Assembly: GCA_019022495.1 (NCBI GenBank)
Contig: JAFEKR010000004.1
Coordinates: 2,232,001-2,296,000, forward strand
DNA: 64,000 nt
DNA from: Epichloe hybrida
Taxonomy: Eukaryota > Ascomycota > Sordariomycetes > Hypocreales > Clavicipitaceae
Reading direction: 5' to 3'
Numbering within the stretch: the first letter of the stretch is position 1; every line of letters starts with the position of its first letter. This document shows positions 46,475-58,531 of this stretch, piece after piece. A program made the translations under genes and the position numbers. The notes beneath the pieces are model-generated. The model saw only the letters and a list, made by a program, of their open reading frames with translations. It searched no databases and was not told where the DNA came from.

Positions 46475-48925
46475 CTACCTGAACGAGATAAAGCGGAAGT
46501 TTGAGGAAAGGATCGTACTTAGCGGAATGACAAACAAGATACAGGCTGCGGCTAACTTAGTGCAGACGGTACTATAACGCAGAAGAAGACCCCCACCTGC
46601 TAACAACAAACTAGACGCATAACTATATAAGGAGTAAAAGAAAAGATAGGAAGACTAGCATTCTAATAGGTAATAGAGACAACACAGGCGCGGGAGAGAG
46701 CTAATAGAGGACTGCCTACTTACCTATAACCTAAAGGAAATCTAGAAATTCCATACTAGGCTTAATAAGCATATCTCCTTTATAATAGTATAATTATATA
46801 TAAGAAAGATTAGCCTTAATAAGTTTCTCTTCTAAAGGCATGTTCCTAGGGTAGCTTTACCCCTATATAGCTATAGTTATGTAGTTAAAGACTAGTACTA
46901 TATAATTATTAACTACGCTAACTATAACTATAAACACCCCTAAATAAGATAGCCTAGAGACATATAGGAGGTAAGGCTAGCCTTAGACAATCCCCTAAAG
47001 GCAAGATATATTACAAAGTGATTCCTTAGCATAAGAAAACTCTAATACTATATATTAGCGCAAGACCTAGCCTTTAGTTAACATAAACTAGGGGAGAATC
47101 TAGGCTACCCTAGAGGTAACTAAACTAACTAATAAACAGACACTATAGATAACTAGAGAGAGACACTAGGTAAAATATTATAGCCATAGAGGTAGGCTAG
47201 ATATAAGGTAAAATTACTCTATAATAGGAAGACTATAGGTCTAGAATAGTTATTAGATTAATTTTAAGTTAAAAAAGCTATAGGTATTATTTTACACTAG
47301 CTTACTACTGCCCCTTTACTAACCTAGAATTAGCCCTATTTCTCCTTAGGAATAGGGATTATATTCTTTATTACCTTACTCTTACCCTTAGCTAATAGGC
47401 TAGTGGCTAGGAGCTAGTTTGTCTTTACTACTTAGGTATTAAGCTACTAGAGCTAAAAGATAACCTTATTATGTTATTTCTCCGCAGACCTAGACCTAGC
47501 TAGGTCTAGGCTTACTATAGTAGCGCCCTATTTCTTCTTAGCGCGGTTTTTAGCATAGAGTTTCTTAACCTAAGCTATATAGTTCTCTAGGGCCTAGATA
47601 ATTAAAGTTAGCTATAGAATAAAGCCACTACTAAGCTAGAGTAAAACCACTTATATTACTCCTAGTAACTATACTAGCCTAGGTCTTAACTAATTACTAA
47701 TGTTCCCCTTACTAGCTAGTAATGTTTAGCTATAAGCAAATTAGCACTAGAGCAAGCTTAGAATAAGCATAGGAGTTAATATTACCTTAATATATATATA
47801 ATTACAGACCTAATAATTAAAATAGGCGTTAGATATTACCCCTTTACATATAGATTAGCCTTACCCCTAGACTAGAAATAAACTAACTTACTAATAATAT
47901 TATAGCACTAATAGCCCTTATTTTTAATAGATTATATCTTATAGGACACATACTAGATCTCTTATAGCTTACCTAGCTACCCTAGGTTAGACCTAGAAAC
48001 AGGGTGAAATAAAGGTAAAGGGGACTTACTTCTAGGCCTTTTACCTTTACTTAATCTAATTACTTCTAGGTTAAGGACTTCCTTAGATACTTATCTAAGG
48101 TTATAAGTTCCTAGGCAGATTAAAGCTAAAATAGCACTAAAAATAAGGTACTTATAGAGCTTAGTAATATTATAGCACGTTTTTCTATGTAAAACATTAG
48201 TATTTAAACTAGCACTAGACTAAAGAAGCCTTAAATAGCTCCTAAAAGGGATAGGAAGGAAAAGAACCTATAGGAAATTTATTATAAGAAAAGGAAAAAG
48301 GTTAGAACCTTAAGGGGGGAGGAGTCCTTTTTTATACTTAAGAGAGGGGGGGGGGACTAACTATAATATTAGCTAGAAAACAAAGCATAATATAAGTAAA
48401 CGTATAGATAACGCATAACTAATCTAGGAGCAAAACCACCTAGTTACTAGGCCTAAATTACTTACCCCCTTACTATAATTAAATAAAACTATATGCTTAG
48501 ACTTTATAAGATATCTAGACTAGTGCTAGGTTAGATTTAGCTAAAAAGTAAGGCACTAGAAGAGTCAGAAGTAAAGCAAATAAAAAGTAAATTATTATTA
48601 CAAATCTAAATTCACTATACCCTAGGGTAAAGTAAGAGACGCAAAGCTAGGTCTAAGTAAGACTAGACTAGTACTAAAGGGAGCTAGTTAGGACTATTAC
48701 TATACTTTTTCCTTTCTTTTTTATTTTCTTTAGGATAAGGCTAGTATAAGCTAGCACTAAACACCTATAATTAATTACACCTAATGCGGCGCAGACCTAG
48801 AAGAGGGTTAGCGCTAGCTTGTTAACAGATATAAGGGGGTTTTTCTTCCTAGCAAAGGGTTTTCCCTCTTAACTAAGCGAATGGAGTACTAGGAATAGCT
48901 ACATAGTTAGCTAGCTAGTGTAAAG
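46475..48925 (+). mobile_element. Less mutated island with the C-terminal region of a LINE-like element
   Basis: A GC-richer insert splitting the ~200-bp repeat units of hAT-1. At 46,700-47,100 the plus strand reads, with stops, IEDCLLTYNLKEI, SLNKFLF, RHVPRVALPLYSYSYVVKD, INYANYNYKHP and NPLKARYITKWFLS. This resembles the cysteine/histidine-containing tail that follows RNase H in Tad-like LINEs ("LNKFLFRRRVP..CxCG..H"), with Cys codons changed to Tyr. The reverse transcriptase itself is absent. I cannot assign 47.3-48.9 kb. Confidence 0.55.
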
Positions 48926-48937
48926 AATATATATATA

Positions 48938-49015
48938 TATTGTATTATATTGTATTATATTGTATTATATTGTATTGTATTGTATTGTATTATATTGTAT
49001 TTTTTATATAATAAA
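48938..49015 (+). repeat. TTGTA/TATTA pentamer repeats, right side of the island
   Basis: Tandem TTGTATTATA and TTGTA units directly after the LINE-like island, similar to those at 46,091-46,176. Confidence 0.8.
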
Positions 49016-49084
49016 AGTAATAGTAAATCTAAGAAAAAAGATATTAAGATAAAAGAACTTTTAAAAAGTATAAAAAAAATTATT

Positions 49085-49430
49085 CTATAAACTAAACTAA
49101 GAATTACTTTATTAAGGTATATAATATCTATAATAAGCTTACTTTTATAAATAAGCTAAAACTTTATAGATTTTTAAATAAATAACTAAATTATATATAA
49201 GAATAAGAATACTATAATTAAATCACTTAAAAAATCTACTATATAATGAATTTATATAATACTCCACTTTTTTTTCCCCCTAATAATACATTGTATTGTA
49301 TGTATTGTATTGTATTGTATTGTACTTTTAATACAATACAATACACAATATAATACATAGGGCAATACAATACAATACAATACATCGAAGGGCCAAAAAA
49401 TACAATACAATACAATACAACAATGCTCTG
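49085..49430 (+). repeat. Third ~200-bp unit and right-end pentamer repeats of hAT-1
   Basis: Contains CTATAATAAGCTTAC and ACTAAATTATATATAAG like the units at 45,890 and 46,265, then TATTG and AATAC repeats up to the right terminal repeat CAATGCTCTG. Confidence 0.75.
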
Positions 49431-49438
49431 GACTAGCT
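49431..49438 (+). repeat. Target-site duplication of hAT-1 (GACTAGCT), right copy
   Basis: Second copy of the 8-bp duplication; directly follows CAATGCTCTG. Confidence 0.95.
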
Positions 49439-51130
49439 ATTACTAATAGGGATAGACTAGTATAGGTTATTACTAGTAAGTAGTAAGGGTACCCCTTAAA
49501 AACATTACTTATTTATATTCTTATAAGACTAGAAGTATTTATTAAACTAATTACTTATAGAGATATTATAGCTAGAATCTAATTTATTTAAAGAACCTCT
49601 TCTAAGTTTAACTCTAACTTTCTAGAAAAGAGCTTAGAATTAAAACCCCTAATTTAAGTCTTATTATATAAAGTATAGTAAGGTAATAACTTTACTATAG
49701 CTTAATTAAAGTTACTTAAAAGCGGTAATTTAGCTATATCCTAGATATAGTTAATTAGACTCTCTAAGCTATTAATATTTAAGAATTATATTTTTATTTC
49801 TTTAGGTATAAGGAAAGAAATTTTATTACTAACTTATAATAACCTTACTACTAGGCACTAAGGAGTAAGCAAAACTCTTTATTAGATTATAAATTAATAT
49901 TATTAGCTAATAATAAAGAAAGATATAAAGGTATATATTAGTACTTATATAAATTATTAGACTTTAAAACTAAGGCATTATAAACTATATAGTAAGCTAG
50001 CTATATTACTAGTGCTTAATTACCCTTTTTAAGAATTATTAATAGATTTTATTACTAGACTTTTACTAGTAAAAGATTTAAATTAAACCTATAATGTAAT
50101 TTTAGTTATTATTAACTATTTTATAAAATATAGTATTTATATCCCTATTTTAACGTAACTAACTAGTAATAGGCTAGTAACTATATTCTTAGAATATGTT
50201 TTTAGAGACTATAAAGCCCTAGAAGGTATTATAATAAACTAAGGTTTTATATTTACTAGTGGTTTCTAAATAACTTTTTGTTATTTTCTTATAATAAAGC
50301 GGCTACTTAGTATTACTTTTTACCCCTAGATAAATAGTTAGATAAAACGTTTAAACTAGGTCTTAGAATATTATTTAAGGGCTTTTGCTTATACTAAATA
50401 AACTAATTAGGTAAATAACCTATTAATAGCGTAATTTATATATAATATAAGCAATTACTTAACGCATAGCTACACACTAGTAAAGGCATTATAAGGTTAT
50501 AATCCTAGAGGTCTATAGTAAGTAGTAGTAAATATCCCTTTAGTAAATAATTAAGCTAAAAGTAAGACTTTAGTACTAAAAGAGAAGTATATTATAATTA
50601 AGTAGCTTTTAAGTAACTTATAGACTTAGTATAAAAAGTATTATAACTAAAAGAGAATTCTAATAAGGTTTAAAGTTAGTAACTATATTTTATTATTAAT
50701 AAAAAACATTAACCTAAGATACTCTAGTAAGAAGCTAGCTATAAAGTATTTAGGCCCCTATAAAATTAAAAAGGTAATTAGAAATTATAGATTAGTATAT
50801 TAATTAAAATTACTACCTAGGACTTAATTATATAATATATTTAATATTACTAGTCTTAAACCTTTTAAAGGGAACCTAATTAATATAGAAAATACGCCCT
50901 TACTATAAGATACTATTAAAGATAATAAATAAGAGTTTAAAGTTAAGAGAATTATTTTATATTACTATAATAGAAGGCATTATAAATATCTAGTTAAATA
51001 GAAGGGCTATAATACTTTAGAGAATTCTTAGGTATTAAAAAGGGATTTTATTACTAGAGAAATTATTAATAACTATAAGTAATAGCTAAGTAATAAAGTT
51101 AATATAAGGTAGTTATATTTTATAACTTAA
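49439..51130 (+). pseudogene. Gypsy-1 pol, integrase and chromodomain part
   Basis: Pol resumes after hAT-1. Readable pieces: LLIDFITRLL and NVILVIINYFIKYSIYIP (start of the integrase core), DYKALEGIIINQGFIFTS, SITFYP, then NINLRYSSKKLAIKYLGPYKIKKVI (C-terminal integrase) and a chromodomain near 50,950-51,080 (HYKYLVK, KGYNTLENS). Stops throughout. Confidence 0.82.
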
Positions 51131-53034
51131 TATACTAAAGATATTAGAAAATAAAGTTAATTTACTTAGATAACTTAAATAATCTATTATATAGCTACTA
51201 AGTACCTATCCCTTTATAATAGAGTTAGCCCTTAAGATTACTAGTCTCTTATTATTATTAGTAGCTATAAGAGCTATAAAGAAAAAGGCCTTAGGAGTAT
51301 CTTTATTCTTAGAATCCCTCTCTTTATATATATAGACTTAAAGTGCACTAGAGAGCTTAATAAAACTAATATATTTAGGTAAATTAATAGTATTTAGTAT
51401 AAACTACTAGTAAGCTAGTTAAGTATTAGCTATATATATTAAGAAAGCTTATCTTTAGGATATTCTAGGCTATAAAGTAAAGAGAGTTTAAAATATTAAT
51501 CTAAGTCTTTAGATTTATAGTATTACTTAGTAATACTATTATAGTATATTTATTATATTTTGCCTTATAAGTAATATTAGTAAATATTTAAGTATAGTAA
51601 ATATAACTATACTTATTAGAATTTTTATAAACTAGGATAGTATTTTATAGTTTTTTCTTTACTTTTATAATAGGCTAGTAGTAAGTTAGTAGTAATCTAG
51701 TGTCTAGGAAATAGGATTATACTTACTTTATTTTAATAGTAATAGCTACCTTTAAAAGTAACTTTAATAATTTTAAATAGCCTATTATAAAGCTATATAA
51801 TTTAAGCTAAAGTCTAGTAATATATTAGTAATAACTAGGTAAATTCTAGTTAAGAGAGATATACTATAATATAGTTTTTATTATTTTAAAAGTAATAAGT
51901 ATATTTTATTAAATAGCCTATTAAATATTAGCTATAAAGAAGTAATAAGTAAGTAAAGAAGTTATACTTAAAGATTTATTATATTTAGCTAGGAAGGTTT
52001 TTTTATTAATAAGGTATCCTAGAATCTTATAGGTATTGTTTTTTAGGAGGATATTCTATATTATTACTTACTAATAATAGTGTATATATAAAATTTTCTT
52101 TAAAGTTATTTTACTAGTAGTAAGTTAGTAATAAAGATACTATAAAAATATAATAAACTTATAATAAGATTTTAGAAGAAGTTTACTTTAAAGTAAACTT
52201 CTTAAAAGACTTTATAAGAGATTTCTTAGTTAATAGATTTTCTTAAGGTATTAATAAAGGTAAAGTTTAGGTATAAGACTTAGATATAGTAAACTAGCTA
52301 TAAGTTAGCTATAATAGACTAGATAGGGAAGTTATACTAATAAGAGTATAAACTTATAAGCTAAATAAGGGTAAGAAACTAAGATAAATAAGGATAGATA
52401 ATAATAATAATTAAGGACTAAAAGAGATTAATAACTACTAAGTAATAGTAATAAGAGAGCTATTACTTAGCTAGTAAGGGTAACTTATAAGGTTAAGGGA
52501 TATTATAAAAGAAAGGAAAAGTATAAAAAGGGGGAAAAATCAGTCTCTTTTATATTAACCCTAGACCCCTTAAGTAATTTAATGCACTATATATAGGTAA
52601 TTTATAAATTATAATAATAACTATTAGCACTACTAAACGCATATATACCTAATAGCTATAAGCTTATAGTAACTATAATATAAGCCCTTTATTTAGACTA
52701 TTTAAAACCCTAGCATTAGGTACCTTATTTATTTAACTAATTATAAAAATTAATATAGGTTATTTATATTATTTTTTCTAGCTATATAATAGGTAATAAT
52801 ATTTATTTTACTATAGTAAAGCTATATGTAAACTACTATTAGAACATTACTAACTATAATAAGGGGTTATTTTTAATTAGTAGCATTATTATTATTATTT
52901 CTTTTTATTTACCTATATATCTAGATATAAGGTACCTTATCTTATTTTCCTTATAAAGCTCTAATATAGTAACTATACCCTAAGTAAGTAGCTTATTTTA
53001 TAATTAAGGTTAATTATATATAAGGGGGGTATTA
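51131..53034 (+). other. 3' internal region of gypsy-1
   Basis: 1.9 kb between the chromodomain remnant and the 3' LTR. Uniformly AT-rich and RIP-decayed; I cannot recognise a coding remnant in it. Confidence 0.5.
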
Positions 53035-53304
53035 TATTAGGAGCATAAAGGTTAAAGATAGGATATTTATTAAAGTAAGTCTTTAGAGAACCTTTAGGCT
53101 ATATAAATAATAAAGAGGCTAGCTAGCTATAAGATAGTTATATGCTTATAAAGTAAGGTATTTATTAAAGACTACGCATATTATTAGTGCTAGGTTAGAG
53201 ATTAAAACCTTCACGCACCTACCCCTAGCTAGCATCTATCTAGCAGTAACTGCGATAGTCTTAGCTATCACTTCGTTCTTAACCTTTTGGTGCAAGCCGT
53301 GACA
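53035..53304 (+). repeat. Gypsy-1 3' LTR (270 bp)
   Basis: Starts TATTAGGAGCATAAAGG (TG changed to TA) and ends AGCCGTGACA, which is the undamaged form of the LTR end. Its right third keeps more C and G than its left part, an uneven mutation pattern. The target duplication CTTTG follows. Confidence 0.92.
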
Positions 53305-53309
53305 CTTTG

Positions 53310-56300
53310 CAAACTACAATGCCTAAATAGCCATATAGCTTAAGAACGTGAAGTAATGTAAGGGCTAGAGCCCTATTAAATTTAGTATCTTCCTAGATTT
53401 ACTAGAGATATACTTAGAAAGAGCCCCTAAAAAGTCCTATACCCTTATATTCTTTATAAAGTTACTCCCTAAGCTATAGGACTATATTAACCTATATACC
53501 TCTATTACTAGGAAAACATAAGAGAAAGTTATATAACTTACCTAGCGATTTTAGGAGGCTATGCTAAAGAGTAAGTAAAAGCCTAAATATTTAGGAGATA
53601 AGGGATTATATAAGAATCCCTAATATTATAGAAATAACTTACCCTAAGGTTATAGGCTATATAGAGATTAAAGGAATAAAGACTAGGAAAAGGGCCTAGC
53701 TATATACCTAAATAATAGTAAAGTTAGGGATAAGAGGTAATGTTATAACTATAATAGCCTAGACTACCTTATAAATAAATATAATAAGCTAAGGAAAGAC
53801 CCCTAAGATAAATAAGGAAACTTCCTAAGGTAAAAGTAAAGGCCCTTACCTTTGCCTTAAATACTAAGGTACTAATTAGGCGTTAATTCTATATACTAGT
53901 TACTATTTATAGGCATAAAGATATTAAAATAGCGGCGAACCTAGATAGCTACGCTAAGCTTAATATTATTAGCATTAAATTTATAAGAAACTATAAGCTT
54001 AATTAGGCTAAGGCTATAGTACCTATTCTCTAGGTAATAAGGGCCCTTATAGTCCCTTAATATAGTGTTTATAAGGTACTTATTACTATTAAAGACTTAA
54101 GAGAGAAAGAAAAGGACCTTAAGCTACTATATATAGCTATAAATAAAGACCTAAGAGTAAGGGGAAGCCCTATCTTAATTAGGATATATATACTTACTAA
54201 AGAATATATATATCTTTATTTATACTCTTAAGAGTAGTAGTTTAAGAAAAAGAAAATAGCCTTTTTACTTATAACTCCCTATAAGTTTATAAAGGTAATA
54301 TATAATAAGGCTATTATATATGCTATTATAGAAGTTATAGAAGATAAGTTTATTACCCTTAAAGATAATAAGGAGGTAAAAGCATATAAAACTATTAAAG
54401 ATATCCCTAAGGAACTATATAAGTTTAAAGATATATTTATAGTAAATAAGATAGGTAGTTTACTATTAAGAAAGGAGACTAATTATATAATTAACCTAAT
54501 ACCTAGTGCCACGCCCCTATATAGACTAATTTACCCTCTCTCCTAAAATAAGTTAAAGGAGCTTTATAAATATATTAATAAAAACCTATAAAAAGGCTAG
54601 ATAAGACCCTTTAAGAGCCTTATAGGCATGCCTATTCTATTTATACTAAAGAAGGATAAAATACTTTAACTATATATGAATTATTAGGGACTTAATAGAG
54701 TAATATAGAAGAATTACTACGCTCTCCCCCTAATTTTAAAGATCCTAGACTAGTGCTAAGAAGCCTATTACTTCTTAAAGATTAATATTAAGGATACTTA
54801 CTATTAAATTTATATTAAAGAGAGTAATAAGTAAAAGACTATATTTTATACTTACTATAGACACTATAAATACCTTATAATACCCTTTAGGCTAACTAAT
54901 ACACTAGTTACTTTCTAAAGCTATATTTATAAAGCGCTTTATAGGCTAGTAAATACTATTTATATAGTGTATTTAGATAATATCCTTATTTTCTTAAAAA
55001 TATAAGAGAAGTATACTATATATATTAAGGAAGTTTTAGAATATATAAGGTTAGTAAAGTTATATATAAAACCCTTAAAGTGTTTATTTTGCTAGGAATT
55101 AGTGGAATTCCTAGGGTTTATTCTATTAGTTAATAGTATTTTAATAGATATATATAAAGTAAATATAATCTAAGACTAGAAGAAGCCTATAAGCTTTAAA
55201 GATATATAGTCCTTCCTAGGATTCTATAACTTTTACTAAAGGTTTATTTACTAATACTCTAGGATTATAGTACCCTTATATATACTAATAAAAGGTAGTT
55301 AAAATAGTATTTAGACTAGGAAGTTTATATTTAGGGAAAGAGAATAGCTAGTGTTTAACTAGCTAAAAGATACCTTTTAATAGGCACCTCTTCTCTATTA
55401 TTATAACCTAAGTTAGCTAGTGTGTATTAAGATAAATGCTTTAGTCTTTATAATAGTAGGAATCTTGTCTTAGTAAGATAATAAGGGCTAATAGTATTCT
55501 ATAGTATTTTAGTTAAGGAAGTTTATAGATACTAAATATAATTATAGTATAGTAAATTAGGAGTTACTTACTATAGTAAAGTTATTTAAATACTAGTAAC
55601 ACTATATTAAAGGCATAGTAACCCTAGTGAAGGTTCTATTAGATTACTATAACTTATAGACTTTTATAAAGTAATAGAAGCTAAATAGAAAATAGGCTAG
55701 ATAGTATATATTTCTTTACCCCTTTTACTTTATAATTAGGCATAGACCTAGGAAGAGTAACCTAGTGAATACACTATTAAGATAGTTTAATTATAAAGGT
55801 AAACCCTTAATAAATAAGTTACTTTTACTAGAGCTTTAAAAGAAAATAGTAGTTACTAAAGAACTAGTAAAAGAAAAAATACTAATATATAAGAGAAAAT
55901 ATAGTAAAATACCTTTAGGGGAGGAGAATACCCTAGTCTTAGTAAAGAGGCTTAGTAAGATACCTTTAAGGGAGGAAAATACCCTAGTTACTATAGAGAG
56001 AGCTCTAGAGGCTAGAGTAGCCTAGTTAAGAGGCTAGTTAGCCACTGTAAATCTAGTGAAAGATTAGCTAAATAAGGGTAATTTCTAGGAGAAAGTAGTG
56101 TGTGTCTAAGATATTAGTATAGTATAAGAGATATAGGAGACTATTAAGCTACTAAATCCTTACTAATCTAGGCTAAATAAACTATTAGTGTAATTACTAT
56201 AGAAGGCATAGGATTAAGATTTAGATTTATAAAGGTAAAATAGTAAGATTAATAATTCCCTAGTAAGAGGCAAGGAAAAAGCTAGTCTATGGTTATATAG

Positions 56301-56564
56301 TATAAGGGGCCTTCTAATATACTAAGACTAAGTAGTTATTCCTTAGGAGCTTATCTTATAATAGAAGCTTTTATAGCTATACTATAATAATTTACTAGTA
56401 AGTTACTTTAGGACTAAACACACTCTTAAGCTATTAAAGCGTTACTTCTAGTGGCTAGGTATAAGTAAGTTAGTATTTAACTATATTATAAGCTATAGGG
56501 TCTGCTAGTAGGTAGTGGCTAGAAGGCATTACCTATATAGAAGCCTTAAATCCTTACTAATACT
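53310..56564 (+). pseudogene. Gypsy-2 gag (rest), protease, reverse transcriptase, RNase H
   Basis: Continues the gag frame cut at 38,288. A zinc-knuckle-like remnant (YNYNSLDHLVNKYDKL) lies at 53,735-53,800. Reverse transcriptase fragments include SATPLYRLIYPLS, RPFKSLIGMPILFILKKD, LIIPFRLTNTLVTF and the polymerase box at 54,970-54,981, which reads YLDN. Next come FLGFILLVNSI, SFLGFYNFY, the RNase H-like FIDTKYNYSIVNQELLTIVK, and IIRHRPRKSNLVNTLLR. Two repeated phrases (EENTLVLVKR / EENTLVTIER) at 55.9-56.0 kb look like a short internal duplication. It stops at the hAT-2 insertion. Confidence 0.85.
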
Positions 56565-56572
56565 ATAGTAAC
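56565..56572 (+). repeat. Target-site duplication of hAT-2 (ATAGTAAC), left copy
   Basis: Identical to 60,101-60,108; both copies abut the terminal repeats. Confidence 0.95.
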
Positions 56573-57719
56573 CAGAGTATTGTTTGTATTGTATTTATTG
56601 TATTTTTTCGGAAAAATTTGTATTTGTATTGTATTTGAAAAAATTTATATTTATTGTATTATATTGTATTAAATACAAATTATTTTGTAGTGTAGTTAGT
56701 GTAGTAACTACACTAACTACAAACAATACAAATGTATTGTTAGGTAAAAAAAAAGTGGGACTTTTTATTACCTAAGGTTATTATTAGGATTAAAAGAGAA
56801 TTAGTTAATAGAAACCTTTTATTATTAGCTATTTTATCTAATTAGTTATATAATTTATAATTTATAATATTATACTATTTTAAATATTTTACTATAACTA
56901 GTGTTATATATAATATTATAACTTTTTAATAATACTATTATACTTATTACTTTATTTTACTAATATAACTTTAAGAAAAACCTTCTAATTATTTTATTTA
57001 CTATTATTAGGAATTATTTTATATTTCTTTTATTAATTTAATTAAAAAATACCCTAAACTAATATAATTAAATTAAATTAGAAATCTAAATAAATATCTA
57101 TAAGTTAATAGACTATATACTTAGTACCTAAATATTATTATTAATAAAATAAGAACTTAAAAAAAGCTTAAACTATTTATTTACTATTTAAACTAATTAA
57201 ATATTACTTTAAGCTTTATAATTCTAAAGCTTTAAGAAGTTATATATAGTAACTTTATATATCTTATTATAATAATATATAAAGAAAGAATATAATAGAA
57301 AATATTTATAATATTTATAATATTTTAATAGATTCTTAATAGTATATTTTAGTTACCCTATATAGCTTAAATAAGCTATAGAAATAAGTTTAACTTATTT
57401 TTAAAAATAATAGTAAGACTAACTTTTATATAATATACTATACTTATTATAAGAGATTTAATAACTTTAATAACCTTAATTACTATTATTACTATTATTA
57501 CTATTATCTTACTTTTATTATTATTTTAAAAAACATAAAAAAGAAAACATTTTTATAATATTAATATTTTTAAAAACCTTAAAATACTAAGTTATTAAAA
57601 ACTATAGCTTTTACTATAGTAATTTACTTATAATTACTAGTATTTATATTTTATATATTTATTAGTTATATATATTTTATTAAACTTTAACACTAATAAT
57701 ATTCTAAGTAATATTAGTA

Positions 57720-58531
57720 TTTTAAGCTATTCTAAGGTATTCTAAGGTATTCTAAGCTATTCTAAGCTATTCTAAGCTACTCTAAGCTATTCTAAGCTAA
57801 TATAAGCTAACATAAGCTAATATAAGCTATTCTAAGCTAATATAAGCTAATTTAAGCTATTCTAAGCTAGTATAAGCTATTAGAAGCTATTATAAGCTAT
57901 TATAAGCTATGATAAGCTATTATAAGCTATTATAAGCTATTATAAGCTATTATAAGCTATTATAAGCTATCCTAAGCTATCCTAAGCTCGTATAAGCTAT
58001 CCTAAGCTCGTATAAGCTATCCTAAGCTAGTATAAGCTAACTTAAGCTAGTATAAGCTACCTTAAGCTATTAAAAGCTATCTTAAGCTATCTTAAGCTAT
58101 TATAAGCTATTATAAGCTATGTTAAGCTATTTTAAGCTGTTTTAAGCTATTATAAAGTTATTATAAGCTATTATAAGCTATTATAAGCTATTATAAGCTA
58201 TTATAAGCTATTATAAGCTATTATAAGCTATTATAAGCTATTATAAGCTATTATAAGCTATGCTAAGCTAGTATAAGCTATGCTAAGCTAGTATAAGCTA
58301 ACTTAAGCTAGTATAAGCTATCTTAAGCTATCTTAAGCTATCTTAAGCTATATTAAGCTATTATAAGCTATTATAAGCTAGTATAAGCTAGTATAAGCTA
58401 ATATACGCTATTATAAGATAGTATAAGCTAGTATAAGCTAGTATAAGCTATGTTAAGCTATCTTAAGCTATCTTAAGCTATCTTGAGCTAATAGAAGCTA
58501 GTATAAGCTAGTATAAGCTATTATAAGCTAT
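57720..58531 (+). repeat. Decamer satellite, unit TATAAGCTAT, left array
   Basis: About 80 tandem 10-bp units with a fixed AAGCTA core and variable flanking bases (TTATAAGCTA, GTATAAGCTA, TCTTAAGCTA, TCCTAAGCTA). Runs of identical variants show local unit amplification. One slip in register occurs near 58,145. Confidence 0.95.

Larger units (their letters stand above)
42293..49430. mobile_element. hAT-1: CAGAG-ended hAT-like element with satellite interior, 7.1 kb
   Basis: Perfect 10-bp terminal inverted repeats (CAGAGCATTG...CAATGCTCTG) and a perfect 8-bp target duplication fit the hAT superfamily (8-bp TSDs are known for hAT). Inside from both ends are AATAC/TATTG pentamer repeats; then come a decamer array (42,461-42,612), a 99-bp tandem array (42,643-43,431), a Tc1/mariner copy (43,576-45,451), three ~200-bp repeat units and a LINE-like island (46,475-48,925). 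No hAT transposase is seen, so the element is probably non-autonomous. Confidence 0.85.
38289..53304 (+). mobile_element. Gypsy-1: complete Ty3/gypsy retrotransposon, nested in gypsy-2
   Basis: Two LTRs of exactly 270 bp (38,289-38,558 and 53,035-53,304) flank a plus-strand gag-pol. A 5-bp target duplication, CTTTG, lies at 38,284-38,288 and 53,305-53,309. A polypurine tract (AAGGGGGGTATTA) sits just before the 3' LTR. Without its 7.1-kb insertion the element is about 7.9 kb. Reverse transcriptase, RNase H, integrase and chromodomain remnants are readable; every frame is broken by RIP-type transitions. A third copy of this LTR starts at 63,035. Confidence 0.92.

Noticed and set aside
56584..56775. 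Open frame of 63 codons at the hAT-2 left end
   Set aside because: Made of TGTAT repeats; chance open frame.
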